Below, in pieces: positions 52,608 to 63,089 of a DNA stretch of 64,000 bases. The first letter of the stretch is position 1; each line of letters opens with the position of its first letter. The notes below the pieces were generated by a model. The model was not told the DNA's origin, ran no database searches, and saw only the letters and a list, made by a program, of their open reading frames with translations. The stretch is from Streptomyces sp. NBC_00557. Lineage in GTDB: Bacteria; Actinomycetota; Actinomycetes; Streptomycetales; Streptomycetaceae. The stretch lies in the NCBI RefSeq assembly GCF_036345995.1, contig NZ_CP107796.1, forward strand, positions 6,696,001 to 6,760,000, written 5' to 3'. Made by a program: the position numbers and the translations under genes.

Positions 52608-53201
52608 ATGCCACTGAGGGTGACGTTCGTCGCCGCCGCGCGCAGCGCCCCGCTGCTGGCGGAGCGCTTCCAGGACGACCGGCCGCTGGACCAGGCCGGC
52701 TGGGACGAGGTGCAGCGCGCCGCCGCGGACCTGCTGCCGCTGGCGGCGGCCGAGCTGCGGTACTGCTCGCCCACGCCGCGCAGCCGGGCCACCGGTGACG
52801 CGCTGGGGTACGCCCCCCTGGTCCAGCTGGCCCTGCGGGACTGCGACATGGGCCGCTGGAGCGGCCTGACCCTGGGCGAGGCGATGGCGCGCGAGCCGGA
52901 CGCGGTGGACGCCTGGCTCGCCGACCCGCGCGCCACCCCGCACGGCGGCGAGTCCCTGCTGGCGTTCATCTCGCGGGTCGGAGGCTGGCTCGACACCCGC
53001 CCGGCGGACGACGGCGGCCGGATCGTCGCCGTCGCCGAGCCCGCCGTGATCCGCGCGGCCCTGGTCTACGCCCTGAAGGCGCCGCCGTCGACCTACTGGA
53101 ACATCGACGTGCGCCCGCTGTCCACGACGACCGTCACCGGTCGCGGTGGCCGCTGGAACCTGCGCCTCGACGGGGTCCCGGCCCAGCTGTCGCACACCTA
53201 G
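52608..53201 (+). CDS. Histidine-phosphatase-fold protein lacking both catalytic histidines
   Basis: A 197-residue protein of the phosphoglycerate-mutase/histidine phosphatase fold. Where active members have RHG(E/Q), the N-terminal strand reads VTFVAAARSAPLLAERF. Where the second histidine occurs (xHGGVIR), it reads VAVAEPAVIRAAL. The intermediate elements SPTPRSRATGDAL and DMGRWSGLTLGEA are well kept, as is HGGESLLAF. The fold should be intact but phospho-transfer impossible by the usual mechanism, so a binding or regulatory role is more likely. ATG 52608 is the first plausible start. Confidence 0.8.
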   Translation: MPLRVTFVAAARSAPLLAERFQDDRPLDQAGWDEVQRAAADLLPLAAAELRYCSPTPRSRATGDALGYAPLVQLALRDCDMGRWSGLTLGEAMAREPDAVDAWLADPRATPHGGESLLAFISRVGGWLDTRPADDGGRIVAVAEPAVIRAALVYALKAPPSTYWNIDVRPLSTTTVTGRGGRWNLRLDGVPAQLSHT

Positions 53202-53252
53202 GCCCTGTCGTCAGCACGCGTGTCACCAACGTCCCCGGACAGCACACCTAGG
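53192..53252. repeat. 11-base direct repeats flanking a 39-base segment between convergent stop codons
   Basis: GCACACCTAGG at 53192-53202 holds the stop of the histidine-phosphatase-like gene, and the identical copy at 53242-53252 holds the minus-strand stop of the DUF6314 gene. The 39 bases between begin with CCCTGTC and end GGACA(G), a short terminal inversion. The left junction CTAGGCCCTGTCGTC recurs with one change at the argR stop (62929-62943). Confidence 0.75.
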
Positions 53253-53700
53253 ACCCCTCCTCGCGCACGTAGTCGGTGGTGAGGAGGAGATCCTTCGCGG
53301 GGCCGCCGACCCGCCACACCGTGCGCCAGTGGCCGGCGTCCCGGACGGTGAACTCGCCCCGGTAGAGGTCGGCCGCGCACGGGTGCTCGGCCACCCAGTG
53401 CCCGGTGCGGAGGTCCAGCTCGTGGAAGGGCCGCCCGTCGGCGAACCGGACGTCGGCCGTGCCCGGCGCGGCCCCGGGCAGGAACCGCAGCGCACGGGTG
53501 GCCGGCCGGGTCACGCCCTGCCAGGTGAAGGCGCCGGACTCCTCGTGCAGCAGGGCTCCGCCGGGCAGCGCGGTGAAGTCGACCGCCCCTTCGAAACGGC
53601 CCTCGTCCCCGCTCGCCAGATCCCGCACCTCCCGCTCGACACGCCAGCGGCCGGCGAGATGCGCCAGCACATCGGCCACCGGCCAGAACCCGCCGTCCAT
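53248..53700 (-). CDS. DUF6314-family protein
   Basis: A 150-residue protein resembling DUF6314: FWPVADVLAHLAGRWRVEREV, the VDFTALPGGALLHEESG segment, then RFLPGAAPGTADVRFADGRPFHELDL and a C-terminal YRGEFTV/TVWRVGGPAKD. It is predominantly beta and probably a lipocalin-like or calycin-like barrel. ATG 53700 is favoured because GGAGGG lies seven bases upstream; ATG 53706 is too close to it. Function unknown. Confidence 0.8.
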   Translation of the reverse strand: MDGGFWPVADVLAHLAGRWRVEREVRDLASGDEGRFEGAVDFTALPGGALLHEESGAFTWQGVTRPATRALRFLPGAAPGTADVRFADGRPFHELDLRTGHWVAEHPCAADLYRGEFTVRDAGHWRTVWRVGGPAKDLLLTTDYVREEGS

Positions 53701-53993
53701 CACCATGCCCTCCGTCGTGCGTCGCGGCCTCCGGGCGCCCATCGGGCCTCACCGAGCTTAGCGGCGCCACCAGCCGCCGCCTCACCCGAGCCGCCCGCGG
53801 TCCGCAAGGCCGGTTCACCGTAAAAACACCTCCCGTAAATCAGAGATTTCCCGGGACGTCATCAAATTCATCCGGTGTTTTCCGTATTCGGAGGACGGCG
53901 CTTCACTTTTCGGTGAGCGCACAACCAACCCGAAATCCGGGCCGTCTACGTCGGCGAAATAACGGGCACGTATGCGTGGGGGGACATCGGACA

Positions 53994-56558
53994 ATGAGAC
54001 TGGGTGGGAAACCGATGTCCCGTCCGGGGCGCGCCGCCGCGCTGCTCGGCGCGGCCGTCGCCGTCACCGCGTTCTGCGCCGGGGACGTACTCGCCCGCAG
54101 CTACCCCTTCGGACCCCGCACCCGCAGCGTCAACGACCTCGGCAACCAGTACGTGCCCTTCCACGCGCATCTGTGGGACCTGCTGCACGGCCGCGCCGAC
54201 GGCGGCCTGCTCGTCAACTGGCAGTCCGGATACGGATCCAGCTTCCTGCCCGACCTCGGCACCTATCTCGGCAGCCCCTTCGCGCTGCTCGTCGCCGTCT
54301 TCCCCAGGGACCGGATCGACCTCGCCGTCTACGCCGTCACCGCCCTGAAGACCGGCTGCGCCGCGGCCGCCATGGCCTGCCTGCTGCTCGCCCTGCGGCC
54401 CGGCCGCTGGTGGGCGGCGGGCCTGCTCGGCGCCTCGTACGCGCTGTGCGGCTGGACCCTGGCCGACGCCGGCTACAACCCGATGTGGCTCGACGGCCTG
54501 ATCGCCCTGCCGCTGCTGTGCCTGGTCGGCGAGTGGGCGCTCGCGGGGCGCCGCCCGCTCCTCGGCGTCCTGGTCGTCGCCCTCGCCTGGACCGCCGACT
54601 TCTACACCGCCTACATGGCCACCCTCGGCGCCGCGCTCGTCCTCGCCCTGCGCCTGCTGCTCACCCGCCCGCCCCGCCGGCAGGCGCTCGCGGCGGCCGG
54701 CCGCGCCACCCTCACCGCCGCCCTCGGCGCGGGCCTGGCCGCCCCGCTCGTCGCGGTGGTCTACTTCGGCACCCGGCACGCCTACCCCGGCCGCGTACGG
54801 CCGTTCACCCCCGTGCCGGGCGAGGACCTGCTCGCCCGGCTGCTGCCGGCGACGTACGGCTTCGGCTCCCCGGCCCTCTACGTCGGCGTCACCGCCCTGG
54901 TGATCGCCCTCGCCCTGCCCTTCCACCGCGCGGTGCCCGCCCCGGTCCGCGCGGGCTGGACCGCGCTGGTGCTCCTGGTCGCCCTGTCCCTGCAGTGGGC
55001 GCCCACCAGCCTGGCCTGGCACGCCTTCGCCACCCCGCAGGGCAGCTCCTACCGGCAGGCCTTCGTCCTGTGCGGGCTGCTGGTGATCGCCGCCTGGCAC
55101 GCCCTGGCGTACGGCCCGCCCGACGGGCGCGCGCTCGGCGCCGCGACCGCGCTGCTCGCCGTACTCACCGCCGTCGCGAGCCGCAGCGCGCTGGTACGGC
55201 CGCACACCTGGCCGGTGCTGCTGCTCGCCGTCGCCGGCACCCTGACCGGGCTCGTCCTGCTGGGTCGCGCCGGGCCCCGCACCCGGCTCGCCGGAGCCGC
55301 CGTCGTCCTGCTCCTCGGGGCGCAGGTCGGCGAGAGCGCCGCGACCTCCGCCGTCGCCGCCGGGCTGCGCCTGAAGCACCTGGACGACTACGCGCCCTGG
55401 GGCGAGCGGCAGCAGCGGCAGGCCGCGGTGATCGCCGAGAACGACGGCTGGCCCCGCTACCGCACCGACCCCGGCCGCGAACAGACCGTCGGCAACGACC
55501 CGCTGCTGGTCGGCGGCCAGGGCGCCCAGTACTACAGCAGCCTCACCTCCGACGTCCTCAGCCGGACCCTCACCGCGCTCGGCGGCGGCTGGACCTCGCG
55601 CGGCCGCAGCGTGCAGAGCCTGGACAACGCCGTCACCGACGTCCTCTTCTCCGTCGGCGCCCGGCTGCACGACCCGCCGGACCCGCACCAGGGAACCCCG
55701 GCCTTGGGAAGCGACCGGATCACCGTCACCCGGCGCGACGTGCCGCCCCTGGTGACCGTGCGGACCGCGCCCGACGACGCCCCGTTCGGACCGTCGCCGT
55801 ACCGCAACCAGGAACTGCTGCTCGGCAGCCGGGTCTACGCCGTGCCCCGCATCGCCGTGTACGACGACGTCGGGAAGCCCGTGAAGAGCCGGTACGTGGG
55901 CTCCGGAAGCGCCCTGACCGGGCCCGTGATCACCGCCCGCTGCCCGGCCGGGACCCAGGTCGAGCTGTGGGCGCCGCACTTCTCCGGCACCGCGCGGCTC
56001 GCCGCAAGCGGCACCGGCGTCCCGTTCCGGTTCACGTACGGGCGCAACCGGGCCGCCATGGCGCCGCTCGGCACCGCACCGGCCTCCGGACGCGTGCGGA
56101 TCGAGCTGACGCCGGACCGGCCCGGCCGCATCCCGCCCGGCGCCGTCGGCTGCCTGGACACCGCCCGGCTGGGGGCGGCCGCCGCGCGTCTGAAGGCCAC
56201 CGGCGCCACCTGGGTGAGCGTTTCCGACGGCACTCTCCGGGCCCGGCTGCCCGCCGGCAGCAAGGGCATCGCGGTCGTCGCCGCCCCCAGGATCGCCGGC
56301 TGGCGGTGCGCCACCGGCGACCGCGCGGCCCGGCCCGCCGGGGCCTACCACGGGCTGATCGCCGTCCCGCTCGACGGCCGCTCGACCAGCCTGACCTGCA
56401 CCTTCCACCCGCCCGGCCTGCGGCTGGGCACGACCGTCTCACTCGTGTCGCTCACGGCCCTCGCCGTGCTCACCGCCCTCACCGCCGTCCGCCGCCGGCG
56501 CGTCCCCGCGCCGCCCGCCGGCACATCGCCACGCGCGCGCGTGACCGCCGCACCCTGA
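53994..56558 (+). CDS. YfhO-family multi-pass membrane protein (GT-C-like glycosyltransferase)
   Basis: An 854-residue integral membrane protein of the YfhO family. Its first two thirds hold about 12 hydrophobic helices, with conserved elements NDLGNQYVPFHAHLWDLLHG, WQSGYGSSFLPDLGTYLGSP and a QGSSYRQAF loop. The C-terminal third (about residues 480-820) is a largely extracytoplasmic beta-rich domain, followed by a final helix and a basic tail. In Firmicutes YfhO uses a lipid-linked sugar to glycosylate teichoic acid outside the cell, together with a CsbB/GtrB transferase and a GtcA/GtrA flippase; both partners follow here. ATG 53994 has GGGGGA upstream. The 293-base gap 53701-53993 has no gene, and its last 170 bases are AT-richer than surroundings, as expected for a promoter. 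Confidence 0.87.
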   Translation: MRLGGKPMSRPGRAAALLGAAVAVTAFCAGDVLARSYPFGPRTRSVNDLGNQYVPFHAHLWDLLHGRADGGLLVNWQSGYGSSFLPDLGTYLGSPFALLVAVFPRDRIDLAVYAVTALKTGCAAAAMACLLLALRPGRWWAAGLLGASYALCGWTLADAGYNPMWLDGLIALPLLCLVGEWALAGRRPLLGVLVVALAWTADFYTAYMATLGAALVLALRLLLTRPPRRQALAAAGRATLTAALGAGLAAPLVAVVYFGTRHAYPGRVRPFTPVPGEDLLARLLPATYGFGSPALYVGVTALVIALALPFHRAVPAPVRAGWTALVLLVALSLQWAPTSLAWHAFATPQGSSYRQAFVLCGLLVIAAWHALAYGPPDGRALGAATALLAVLTAVASRSALVRPHTWPVLLLAVAGTLTGLVLLGRAGPRTRLAGAAVVLLLGAQVGESAATSAVAAGLRLKHLDDYAPWGERQQRQAAVIAENDGWPRYRTDPGREQTVGNDPLLVGGQGAQYYSSLTSDVLSRTLTALGGGWTSRGRSVQSLDNAVTDVLFSVGARLHDPPDPHQGTPALGSDRITVTRRDVPPLVTVRTAPDDAPFGPSPYRNQELLLGSRVYAVPRIAVYDDVGKPVKSRYVGSGSALTGPVITARCPAGTQVELWAPHFSGTARLAASGTGVPFRFTYGRNRAAMAPLGTAPASGRVRIELTPDRPGRIPPGAVGCLDTARLGAAAARLKATGATWVSVSDGTLRARLPAGSKGIAVVAAPRIAGWRCATGDRAARPAGAYHGLIAVPLDGRSTSLTCTFHPPGLRLGTTVSLVSLTALAVLTALTAVRRRRVPAPPAGTSPRARVTAAP

Positions 56559-56582
56559 CCGCGCCCCTGGGGGGAACCCGCC

Positions 56583-57533
56583 ATGCTGATATCGATCGTC
56601 GCGCCCTGCTACAACGAGGAAGCCGTCCTGGAACGCTTCCACGACAGGATCCAGGCCGTCGCCGAGGACCTGCTGCCGCTCGGCCACGACATGGAGTTCG
56701 TCTACGTGGACGACGGCAGCCGCGACCGTACGCTCGCCGTCCTCAAGCGCCTCGCGGAGCGCGACGCACGGGTGCGCTACGTCTCCTTCAGCCGCAACTT
56801 CGGCAAGGAGGCCGCCCTGCTCGCCGGCCTCAGGCACGCCTCCGGCGACGCGGTGGTCGTCATGGACGCCGACCTCCAGCACCCGCCCGAACTGATCCGG
56901 CGGATGGTCCAGCTGCGCGAGGAGGGCCACGACCAGGTCGTCGCCCGGCGCACCCGCACCGGCGACGGCCTGGCCCGGACCCTGACCGCGCGCCTGTACT
57001 ACCGGCTCGTCAACCGCCTGGTCGACGTCGAACTCGTCGACGGCGCGGGCGACTTCCGGCTGCTGTCGCGCCGCGTGGTGGACGCCGCGCTGGCCCTGAC
57101 CGAGTACAACCGCTTCTCCAAGGGCCTGTTCGCCTGGGTCGGCTTCCCGAGCACCGCCTTCACGTACGAGAACGCCGCCCGCGAGGCCGGCCGCAGCTCC
57201 TGGAACCTGCGCGGCCTGCTCAACTACGGCATCGACGGGCTGCTGTCCTTCAACAACCGCCCGCTGCGCGCCGCCCTCTGGCTCGGCATGGTGCTGCTGT
57301 GCTGCGCGGGCCTCTACACGGCCTGGATCGTCGGCGCCGCCCTGATCCACGGCGTCCAGACGCCCGGCTATGTCACCATCATCACCGCCGTGACCGCTCT
57401 CGCGGGCGTCCAGATGGTCATGCTGGGCGTGATCGGGGAGTACACCGGCCGCATCTACTACGAGGTGAAGCGCCGCCCGCACTTCCTGGTGAAGGCGACC
57501 AACGTCGAACGGACGAAAGACCTCATTCCCTGA
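56583..57533 (+). CDS. Polyprenyl-phosphate sugar transferase (GT2, GtrB/CsbB/DPM1-like)
   Basis: A 316-residue family 2 glycosyltransferase that loads a sugar from a nucleotide donor on undecaprenyl phosphate at the inner face of the membrane. The GT-A domain has SIVAPCYNEE, EFVYVDDGSRDRT, VSFSRNFGKEAALLAGL and the DxD motif in VVMDADLQHPPE. The Q(x)xRW-like region is replaced by NRFSKGLFAWVGF. Two C-terminal membrane helices (LWLGMVLLCCAGLYTAWIV and TAVTALAGVQMVMLGVIGEY) and the IGEYxGRIYYEVKRRP tail are typical of GtrB/CsbB. It is in an operon with yfhO and gtrA-type genes. Confidence 0.93.
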   Translation: MLISIVAPCYNEEAVLERFHDRIQAVAEDLLPLGHDMEFVYVDDGSRDRTLAVLKRLAERDARVRYVSFSRNFGKEAALLAGLRHASGDAVVVMDADLQHPPELIRRMVQLREEGHDQVVARRTRTGDGLARTLTARLYYRLVNRLVDVELVDGAGDFRLLSRRVVDAALALTEYNRFSKGLFAWVGFPSTAFTYENAAREAGRSSWNLRGLLNYGIDGLLSFNNRPLRAALWLGMVLLCCAGLYTAWIVGAALIHGVQTPGYVTIITAVTALAGVQMVMLGVIGEYTGRIYYEVKRRPHFLVKATNVERTKDLIP

Positions 57534-57900
57534 TGTCGAGACAGATAGCCGTCTTCGCCGTCGTCGGCGGCGTCAACACCGCCACTTATTACGGTCTCTA
57601 TCTGCTGTTCCTCGCTTTCCTCCCGTATCTGGCCGCGCACGCCCTGGCATTTCTGCTGAGCATGGTCGGTTCCTTCTTCCTGAACGCGCGTTTCACCTAC
57701 CGGACGCGGCCCACCTGGCGGAAATTCCTGCTGTTCCCGCTGACCAACCTCACCAATTTCGTCATCACCACGGCCGGGGTGTACGTGATCGTGGACGTCC
57801 TGCACGCGGGGAGCCGCTTCGCCCCGCTCCTCGCCTCGGCGGCCGCCATCCCGGTGACCTTCCTGCTCTCCCGCCGCATCATGCTGCCCGGCCCGGACCG

Positions 57901-57928
<28 letters not shown>
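57533..57928 (+). CDS. GtrA/GtcA-family flippase-like membrane protein
   Basis: A 131-residue protein with four membrane helices and the GtrA pattern: FAVVGGVNTATYYGLYLLF, AHALAFLLSMVGSFFLNARFTYR, a third helix around NLTNFVITTAGVYVIV and a final one around PVTFLLSRRIM. GtrA proteins are thought to flip polyprenyl-phosphate-linked sugars outward. The ATG overlaps the glycosyltransferase stop by one base (TGATG). The last nine codons overlap the argC promoter and ARG boxes. Confidence 0.92.
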
Positions 57929-58980
<1,052 letters not shown>

Positions 58981-58981
<1 letters not shown>

Positions 58982-59017
58982 GCTGGGGGCACCGCCCAGC
59001 GGTAGCTGGGGGAGCAC
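58981..59017 (+). repeat. Short GC-rich repeat in the argC-argJ spacer
   Basis: AGCTGGGGGCACC (58981-58993) and AGCTGGGGGAGCAC (59004-59017) flank CGCCCAGCGGT, with which they can pair (CTGGG/CCCAG). I remember similar units between many Streptomyces genes. The spacer 58982-59120 is otherwise unremarkable, and it is odd in an operon whose other joints overlap. Confidence 0.5.
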
Positions 59018-59120
59018 GTGCAGCCACCGGGCCGCAGACGACGATGAAAGCCGCACCGGCGCGCTGCACGGGCGGCAGTGACATCAGCCGCTACCGCGGC
59101 GGGGCGAACAAGGAGATGCA

Positions 59121-60272
59121 GTGAGCGTCACGGCAGCCAAGGGATTCACGGCGGCGGGCATCGCCGCCGGGATCAAGGAGAACGGCAACCCCGACCTGGC
59201 CCTCGTGGTCAACAACGGGCCGCGCCGTGCCGCCGCGGGCGTCTTCACCTCCAACCGCGTGAAGGCGGCGCCGGTGCTGTGGTCGGAGCAGGTCGTCAGG
59301 AGCGGCCAGGTCTCGGCCGTGGTCCTCAACTCGGGCGGCGCCAACGCCTGCACCGGGCCCAAGGGCTTCCAGGACACCCACGCCACCGCCGAGAAGGCCG
59401 CCGAGGTGCTCGGCCGGGGCGCCATCGAGGTCGCCGTGTGCTCCACCGGCCTCATCGGTGTCCTGCTGCCCATGGACAAGGTCCTCAAGGGCGTGGAGAC
59501 GGCCGCCGCTGCCCTGAGCGAGCACGGCGGCGAGAAGGCCGCCATCGCCATCAAGACCACCGACACCGTCCACAAGACCTCGGTCGTCACCAAGGAGGGC
59601 TGGACCGTCGGAGGCATGGCCAAGGGCGCCGGCATGCTCGCGCCCGGCCTCGCCACCATGCTGGTCGTCCTCACCACCGACGCCGACCTCGACAGCGCCA
59701 CCCTGGACAGGGCCCTGCGCGCCGCCACCCGGGTCACCTTCGACCGCGTCGACTCCGACGGCTGCATGTCCACCAACGACACCGTGCTGCTGCTGGCCTC
59801 CGGCGCCTCCGGGATCGCCCCGGAGTACGCCGAGTTCGCCGACGCCGTACGCCAGGTCTGCGACGACCTCGGACAGCAGCTCGTCCGGGACGCCGAGGGC
59901 GCCAGCAAGGACATCAAGGTCGAGGTGATCAACGCGGCGAGCGAGGAGGACGCCGTCGAGGTGGGCCGCTCCATCGCCCGCAACAACCTCCTGAAGTGCG
60001 CGATCCACGGCGAGGACCCCAACTGGGGCCGGGTGCTCTCCGCGATCGGCACCACGAAGGCCGTCTTCGAGCCCGACCGTCTCAACGTCGCCATCAACGG
60101 CGTCTGGGTGTGCAAGAACGGCTCGGTCGGCGAGGACCGCGAGAAGGTCGACATGCGCTACCGCGAGGTGCACATCGTCGCCGACCTGGCCGCCGGCGCC
60201 GAGACCGCGACGATCTGGACCAACGACCTCACCGCCGACTACGTCCACGAGAACAGCGCCTACTCCTCATGA
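59121..60272 (+). CDS. argJ: Bifunctional ornithine acetyltransferase/N-acetylglutamate synthase
   Basis: A 383-residue self-processing enzyme that moves the acetyl group from N-acetylornithine to glutamate, recycling it in arginine synthesis. The proenzyme cleaves itself before the threonine in [25 protein letters not shown] sequence (AT-ML context), giving alpha and beta chains. [10 protein letters not shown] and [14 protein letters not shown] are conserved, and the C terminus NSAYSS is typical. GTG 59121 follows AAGGAG. Its stop overlaps argB as ATGA. Confidence 0.97.
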   Translation: MSVTAAKGFTAAGIAAGIKENGNPDLALVVNNGPRRAAAGVFTSNRVKAAPVLWSEQVVRSGQVSAVVLNSGGANACTGPKGFQDTHATAEKAAEVLGRGAIEVAVCSTGLIGVLLPMDKVLKGVETAAAALSEHGGEKAAIAIKTTDTVHKTSVVTKEGWTVGGMAKGAGMLAPGLATMLVVLTTDADLDSATLDRALRAATRVTFDRVDSDGCMSTNDTVLLLASGASGIAPEYAEFADAVRQVCDDLGQQLVRDAEGASKDIKVEVINAASEEDAVEVGRSIARNNLLKCAIHGEDPNWGRVLSAIGTTKAVFEPDRLNVAINGVWVCKNGSVGEDREKVDMRYREVHIVADLAAGAETATIWTNDLTADYVHENSAYSS

Positions 60273-61180
60273 GCACCCGCAAGCACACGGCCCTGCCGAA
60301 GGCCCAGATCCTCATCGAGGCGCTGCCCTGGCTGACCCGGCACCACGGCAAGATCGTCGTCATCAAGTTCGGCGGCAACGCCATGGTGAACGAGGAGCTG
60401 AAGGCCGCCTTCGCCCAGGACGTGGTCTTCCTGCGGCACGCCGGCCTCAAGCCGGTCGTCGTCCATGGCGGCGGCCCGCAGATCAGCGCCGCCCTCGACA
60501 AGCACGGCATCGTCAGCGAGTTCAAGGCGGGCCTGCGCGTCACCACCGAGGACGCCATGGACGTCGTGCGGATGGTGCTCGCCGGGCAGGTGCAGCGCGA
60601 GCTGGTCGGCCTGCTCAACCAGCACGGCCCGCTCGCGGTCGGCCTGACCGGCGAGGACGCGCGCACCATCACCGCCACCAAGCACCAGCCCGAGATCGAC
60701 GGCGAACTGGTCGACATCGGCCGGGTCGGCGAGATCACCGGGATCGACACCGGCGCCATCGAGGCCCTGCTGGCGGACGGCCGCATCCCGGTCGTCTCGT
60801 CGATCGCCCGCTCCCAGGACGACCACCATGTCTACAACGTCAATGCTGATACGGCGGCTGCGGCACTCGCTGCGGCACTGGGCGCCGAAACCCTCATGGT
60901 CCTCACCGACGTCGAGGGCCTCTACGAGGACTGGCCGAACTCCGACGAGGTGATCAGCCGCCTCACGGCTTCCCAGCTGGAGAAGCTGCTGCCGGAGCTG
61001 AGCTCCGGCATGGTGCCGAAGATGGAGGGCTGTCTGCACGCCGTGCGCAACGGGGTGCACACCGCCCGCGTCATCGACGGCCGGGTCCAGCACTCGATCC
61101 TGCTGGAGATCTTCACGGACGAAGGCATCGGCACGATGGTCGTGCCCGACGACATTCCGGTCGAACAGGGGGAGTCATGA
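60269..61180 (+). CDS. argB: Acetylglutamate kinase
   Basis: A 303-residue amino acid kinase that phosphorylates N-acetylglutamate, normally the arginine-inhibited step. [11 protein letters not shown] binds [13 protein letters not shown] and [22 protein letters not shown] bind substrate, and the C-terminal [14 protein letters not shown] loop ([15 protein letters not shown]) is present. The N-terminal helix ([18 protein letters not shown]) marks the arginine-sensitive hexameric form. It overlaps argJ and argD by 4 bases each. Confidence 0.97.
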   Translation: MSTRKHTALPKAQILIEALPWLTRHHGKIVVIKFGGNAMVNEELKAAFAQDVVFLRHAGLKPVVVHGGGPQISAALDKHGIVSEFKAGLRVTTEDAMDVVRMVLAGQVQRELVGLLNQHGPLAVGLTGEDARTITATKHQPEIDGELVDIGRVGEITGIDTGAIEALLADGRIPVVSSIARSQDDHHVYNVNADTAAAALAAALGAETLMVLTDVEGLYEDWPNSDEVISRLTASQLEKLLPELSSGMVPKMEGCLHAVRNGVHTARVIDGRVQHSILLEIFTDEGIGTMVVPDDIPVEQGES

Positions 61181-62382
61181 GCAACCAGGAGCTGACCCAC
61201 CGCTGGCAGGGCGCGCTCATGAACAACTACGGCACCCCGCGCCTGCCCCTCGTGCGCGGCGAGGGCGTGAAGGTGTGGGACGCCGAGGGCCGGGAGTACC
61301 TCGACCTCGTCGGCGGCATCGCCGCCAACGCGCTCGGCCACGCCCACCCGGCGGTCGTCGCGGCCGTCACCGAGCAGATCGGCCGGCTCGGCCACATCTC
61401 CAACTTCTTCATGGCCGAGCCCACCGTCGCCCTCGCCGAACGGCTGCTGACGCTCTTCGGACGGGAGGGCAGGGTCTTCTTCTGCAACTCCGGAGCCGAG
61501 GCCAACGAGGCCGCCTTCAAGATCGGCCGGCTCACCGGGCGCACCCACATGGTCGCCACCGACGGCGGCTTCCACGGCCGCACCATGGGCGCCCTCGCGC
61601 TCACCGGCCAGCCCGCCAAGCAGGACCCCTTCCGGCCGCTGCCCCCCGATGTCACCCACGTCCCCTACGGCGACGCCCAGGCGCTCGCGGCGGCGGTCAC
61701 CGAGAAGACGGCCCTGGTGATCATCGAGCCGATCCAGGGCGAGAACGGCGTCGTGGTGCCGCCGGCCGGCTATCTCAAGGCCGCGCGCGCGATCACCGCC
61801 GCCACCGGCGCCCTGCTGGTGCTGGACGAGGTGCAGACCGGCATCGGCCGGACCGGGACCTGGTTCGAGTACCAGGCCCACGAGGGTGTGCTCCCCGATG
61901 TCGTCACCCTCGCCAAACAGCTCGGCGGCGGTCTGCCGCTCGGCGCCACCGTGGCCTTCGGCCGGGCCGCCGAACTGCTCCGGCCGGGCCAGCACGGCAC
62001 GACCTTCGGCGGCAACCCGGTCGCCTGCGCCGCCGGACTCGCCGTCCTCGACACCATCGAGGGCGAGGGACTGCTGGAGAACGTCAAGCGGCAGAGCGAG
62101 AAGCTGCGCGAGGGAATCGAGGGCCTCGGCCACCCGTTGATCGATTATGTGCGAGGCGCCGGCCTCCTCCTGGGTATCGTGCTCACCGGGCCGCACGCGC
62201 AGCAGGCGCAGGCGGCGGCCCAGGAGGCCGGGTTCCTGGTGAACGCGCCCGCCCCCGACGTCGTACGGCTCATGCCGCCGCTGAACATCACGGACGCCGA
62301 GGTGGGTGCCTTCCTGCGGGCGCTGCCCGGCATCCTCGACGCAGCGAACCCAGTGGATGGGGACGGACGATCCGGAGAATAG
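61177..62382 (+). CDS. argD: Acetylornithine aminotransferase
   Basis: A 401-residue class III PLP aminotransferase forming N-acetylornithine from the semialdehyde. [15 protein letters not shown] binds phosphate, [11 protein letters not shown] contacts the cofactor, and the PLP lysine is in [34 protein letters not shown] is conserved. It starts at ATG 61177 within the argB stop and is followed by argR after 7 bases. Confidence 0.97.
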   Translation: MSNQELTHRWQGALMNNYGTPRLPLVRGEGVKVWDAEGREYLDLVGGIAANALGHAHPAVVAAVTEQIGRLGHISNFFMAEPTVALAERLLTLFGREGRVFFCNSGAEANEAAFKIGRLTGRTHMVATDGGFHGRTMGALALTGQPAKQDPFRPLPPDVTHVPYGDAQALAAAVTEKTALVIIEPIQGENGVVVPPAGYLKAARAITAATGALLVLDEVQTGIGRTGTWFEYQAHEGVLPDVVTLAKQLGGGLPLGATVAFGRAAELLRPGQHGTTFGGNPVACAAGLAVLDTIEGEGLLENVKRQSEKLREGIEGLGHPLIDYVRGAGLLLGIVLTGPHAQQAQAAAQEAGFLVNAPAPDVVRLMPPLNITDAEVGAFLRALPGILDAANPVDGDGRSGE

Positions 62383-62389
62383 GACGACG

Positions 62390-62932
62390 ATGAGCCAGGC
62401 GCAGGATCACGAGCAGGCGGCCGCCGGGCCGGCCGTGCCGCAGACCCGTACCGCGCGGCACCGCCGGATCGTGGACATCCTCAACCGGCAGCCGGTGCGG
62501 TCGCAGAGCCAGCTGGCGAAGCTGCTCGCCGACGACGGGCTGAGCGTCACCCAGGCGACGCTCTCCCGGGACCTCGACGAGCTGAACGCGGTGAAGATCC
62601 GCAACACCGACGGCGAGCTGATCTACGCGGTGCCGAGCGAGGGCGGCTTCCGCACCCCCCGCGCGCCGCTGGGGGAGTCGGCGAAGGAGGAGCGGATGCG
62701 GCGGCTCTCCCAGGAGCTGCTGATCTCCGCGGAGGCCTCCGCCAACCTCGTGGTGCTGCGCACCCCGCCGGGCGCCGCCCAGTTCCTGGCCTCCGCCATC
62801 GACCAGGCCGAGCTGCACGACATCCTCGGCACCATCGCCGGCGACGACACGCTGCTGCTGATCAGCCGGGACCCGAGCGGCGGGCAGGCCCTCGCGGACC
62901 ACCTGCTGCGCCTGGCGCAGAACGGCCACTAG
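62390..62932 (+). CDS. argR: Arginine repressor
   Basis: A 180-residue ArgR. The N-terminal winged helix ([40 protein letters not shown]) is joined to the C-terminal hexamerisation and arginine-binding domain ([38 protein letters not shown]). The first 20 residues are an unstructured extension. Being the last gene of the operon it regulates, it should repress its own synthesis through the ARG boxes at 57901-57935. ATG 62390 follows AGGACGACG. Confidence 0.96.
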   Translation: MSQAQDHEQAAAGPAVPQTRTARHRRIVDILNRQPVRSQSQLAKLLADDGLSVTQATLSRDLDELNAVKIRNTDGELIYAVPSEGGFRTPRAPLGESAKEERMRRLSQELLISAEASANLVVLRTPPGAAQFLASAIDQAELHDILGTIAGDDTLLLISRDPSGGQALADHLLRLAQNGH

Positions 62933-62970
62933 GTCCTGTCGTCGGACTCCCTCCGCCGGTCTGCGGCCGG

Positions 62971-62996
62971 GGGCGCCCGGCGCGAGTGCGGCGCCC
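62971..62996 (+). terminator. Terminator of the arg operon
   Basis: GGGCGCC (62971-62977) pairs with GGCGCCC (62990-62996) over a 12-base loop, 38 bases after the argR stop. No T tract. Confidence 0.65.
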
Positions 62997-63089
62997 GGCC
63001 CGTCGGCGGAGAATGAGCGTGTGATCTTCCGCGGCGGGCGGGCAGGTGGGCGGGCAATCCCCTGGCGGCCGTCGTCCGTATACAGAAGT

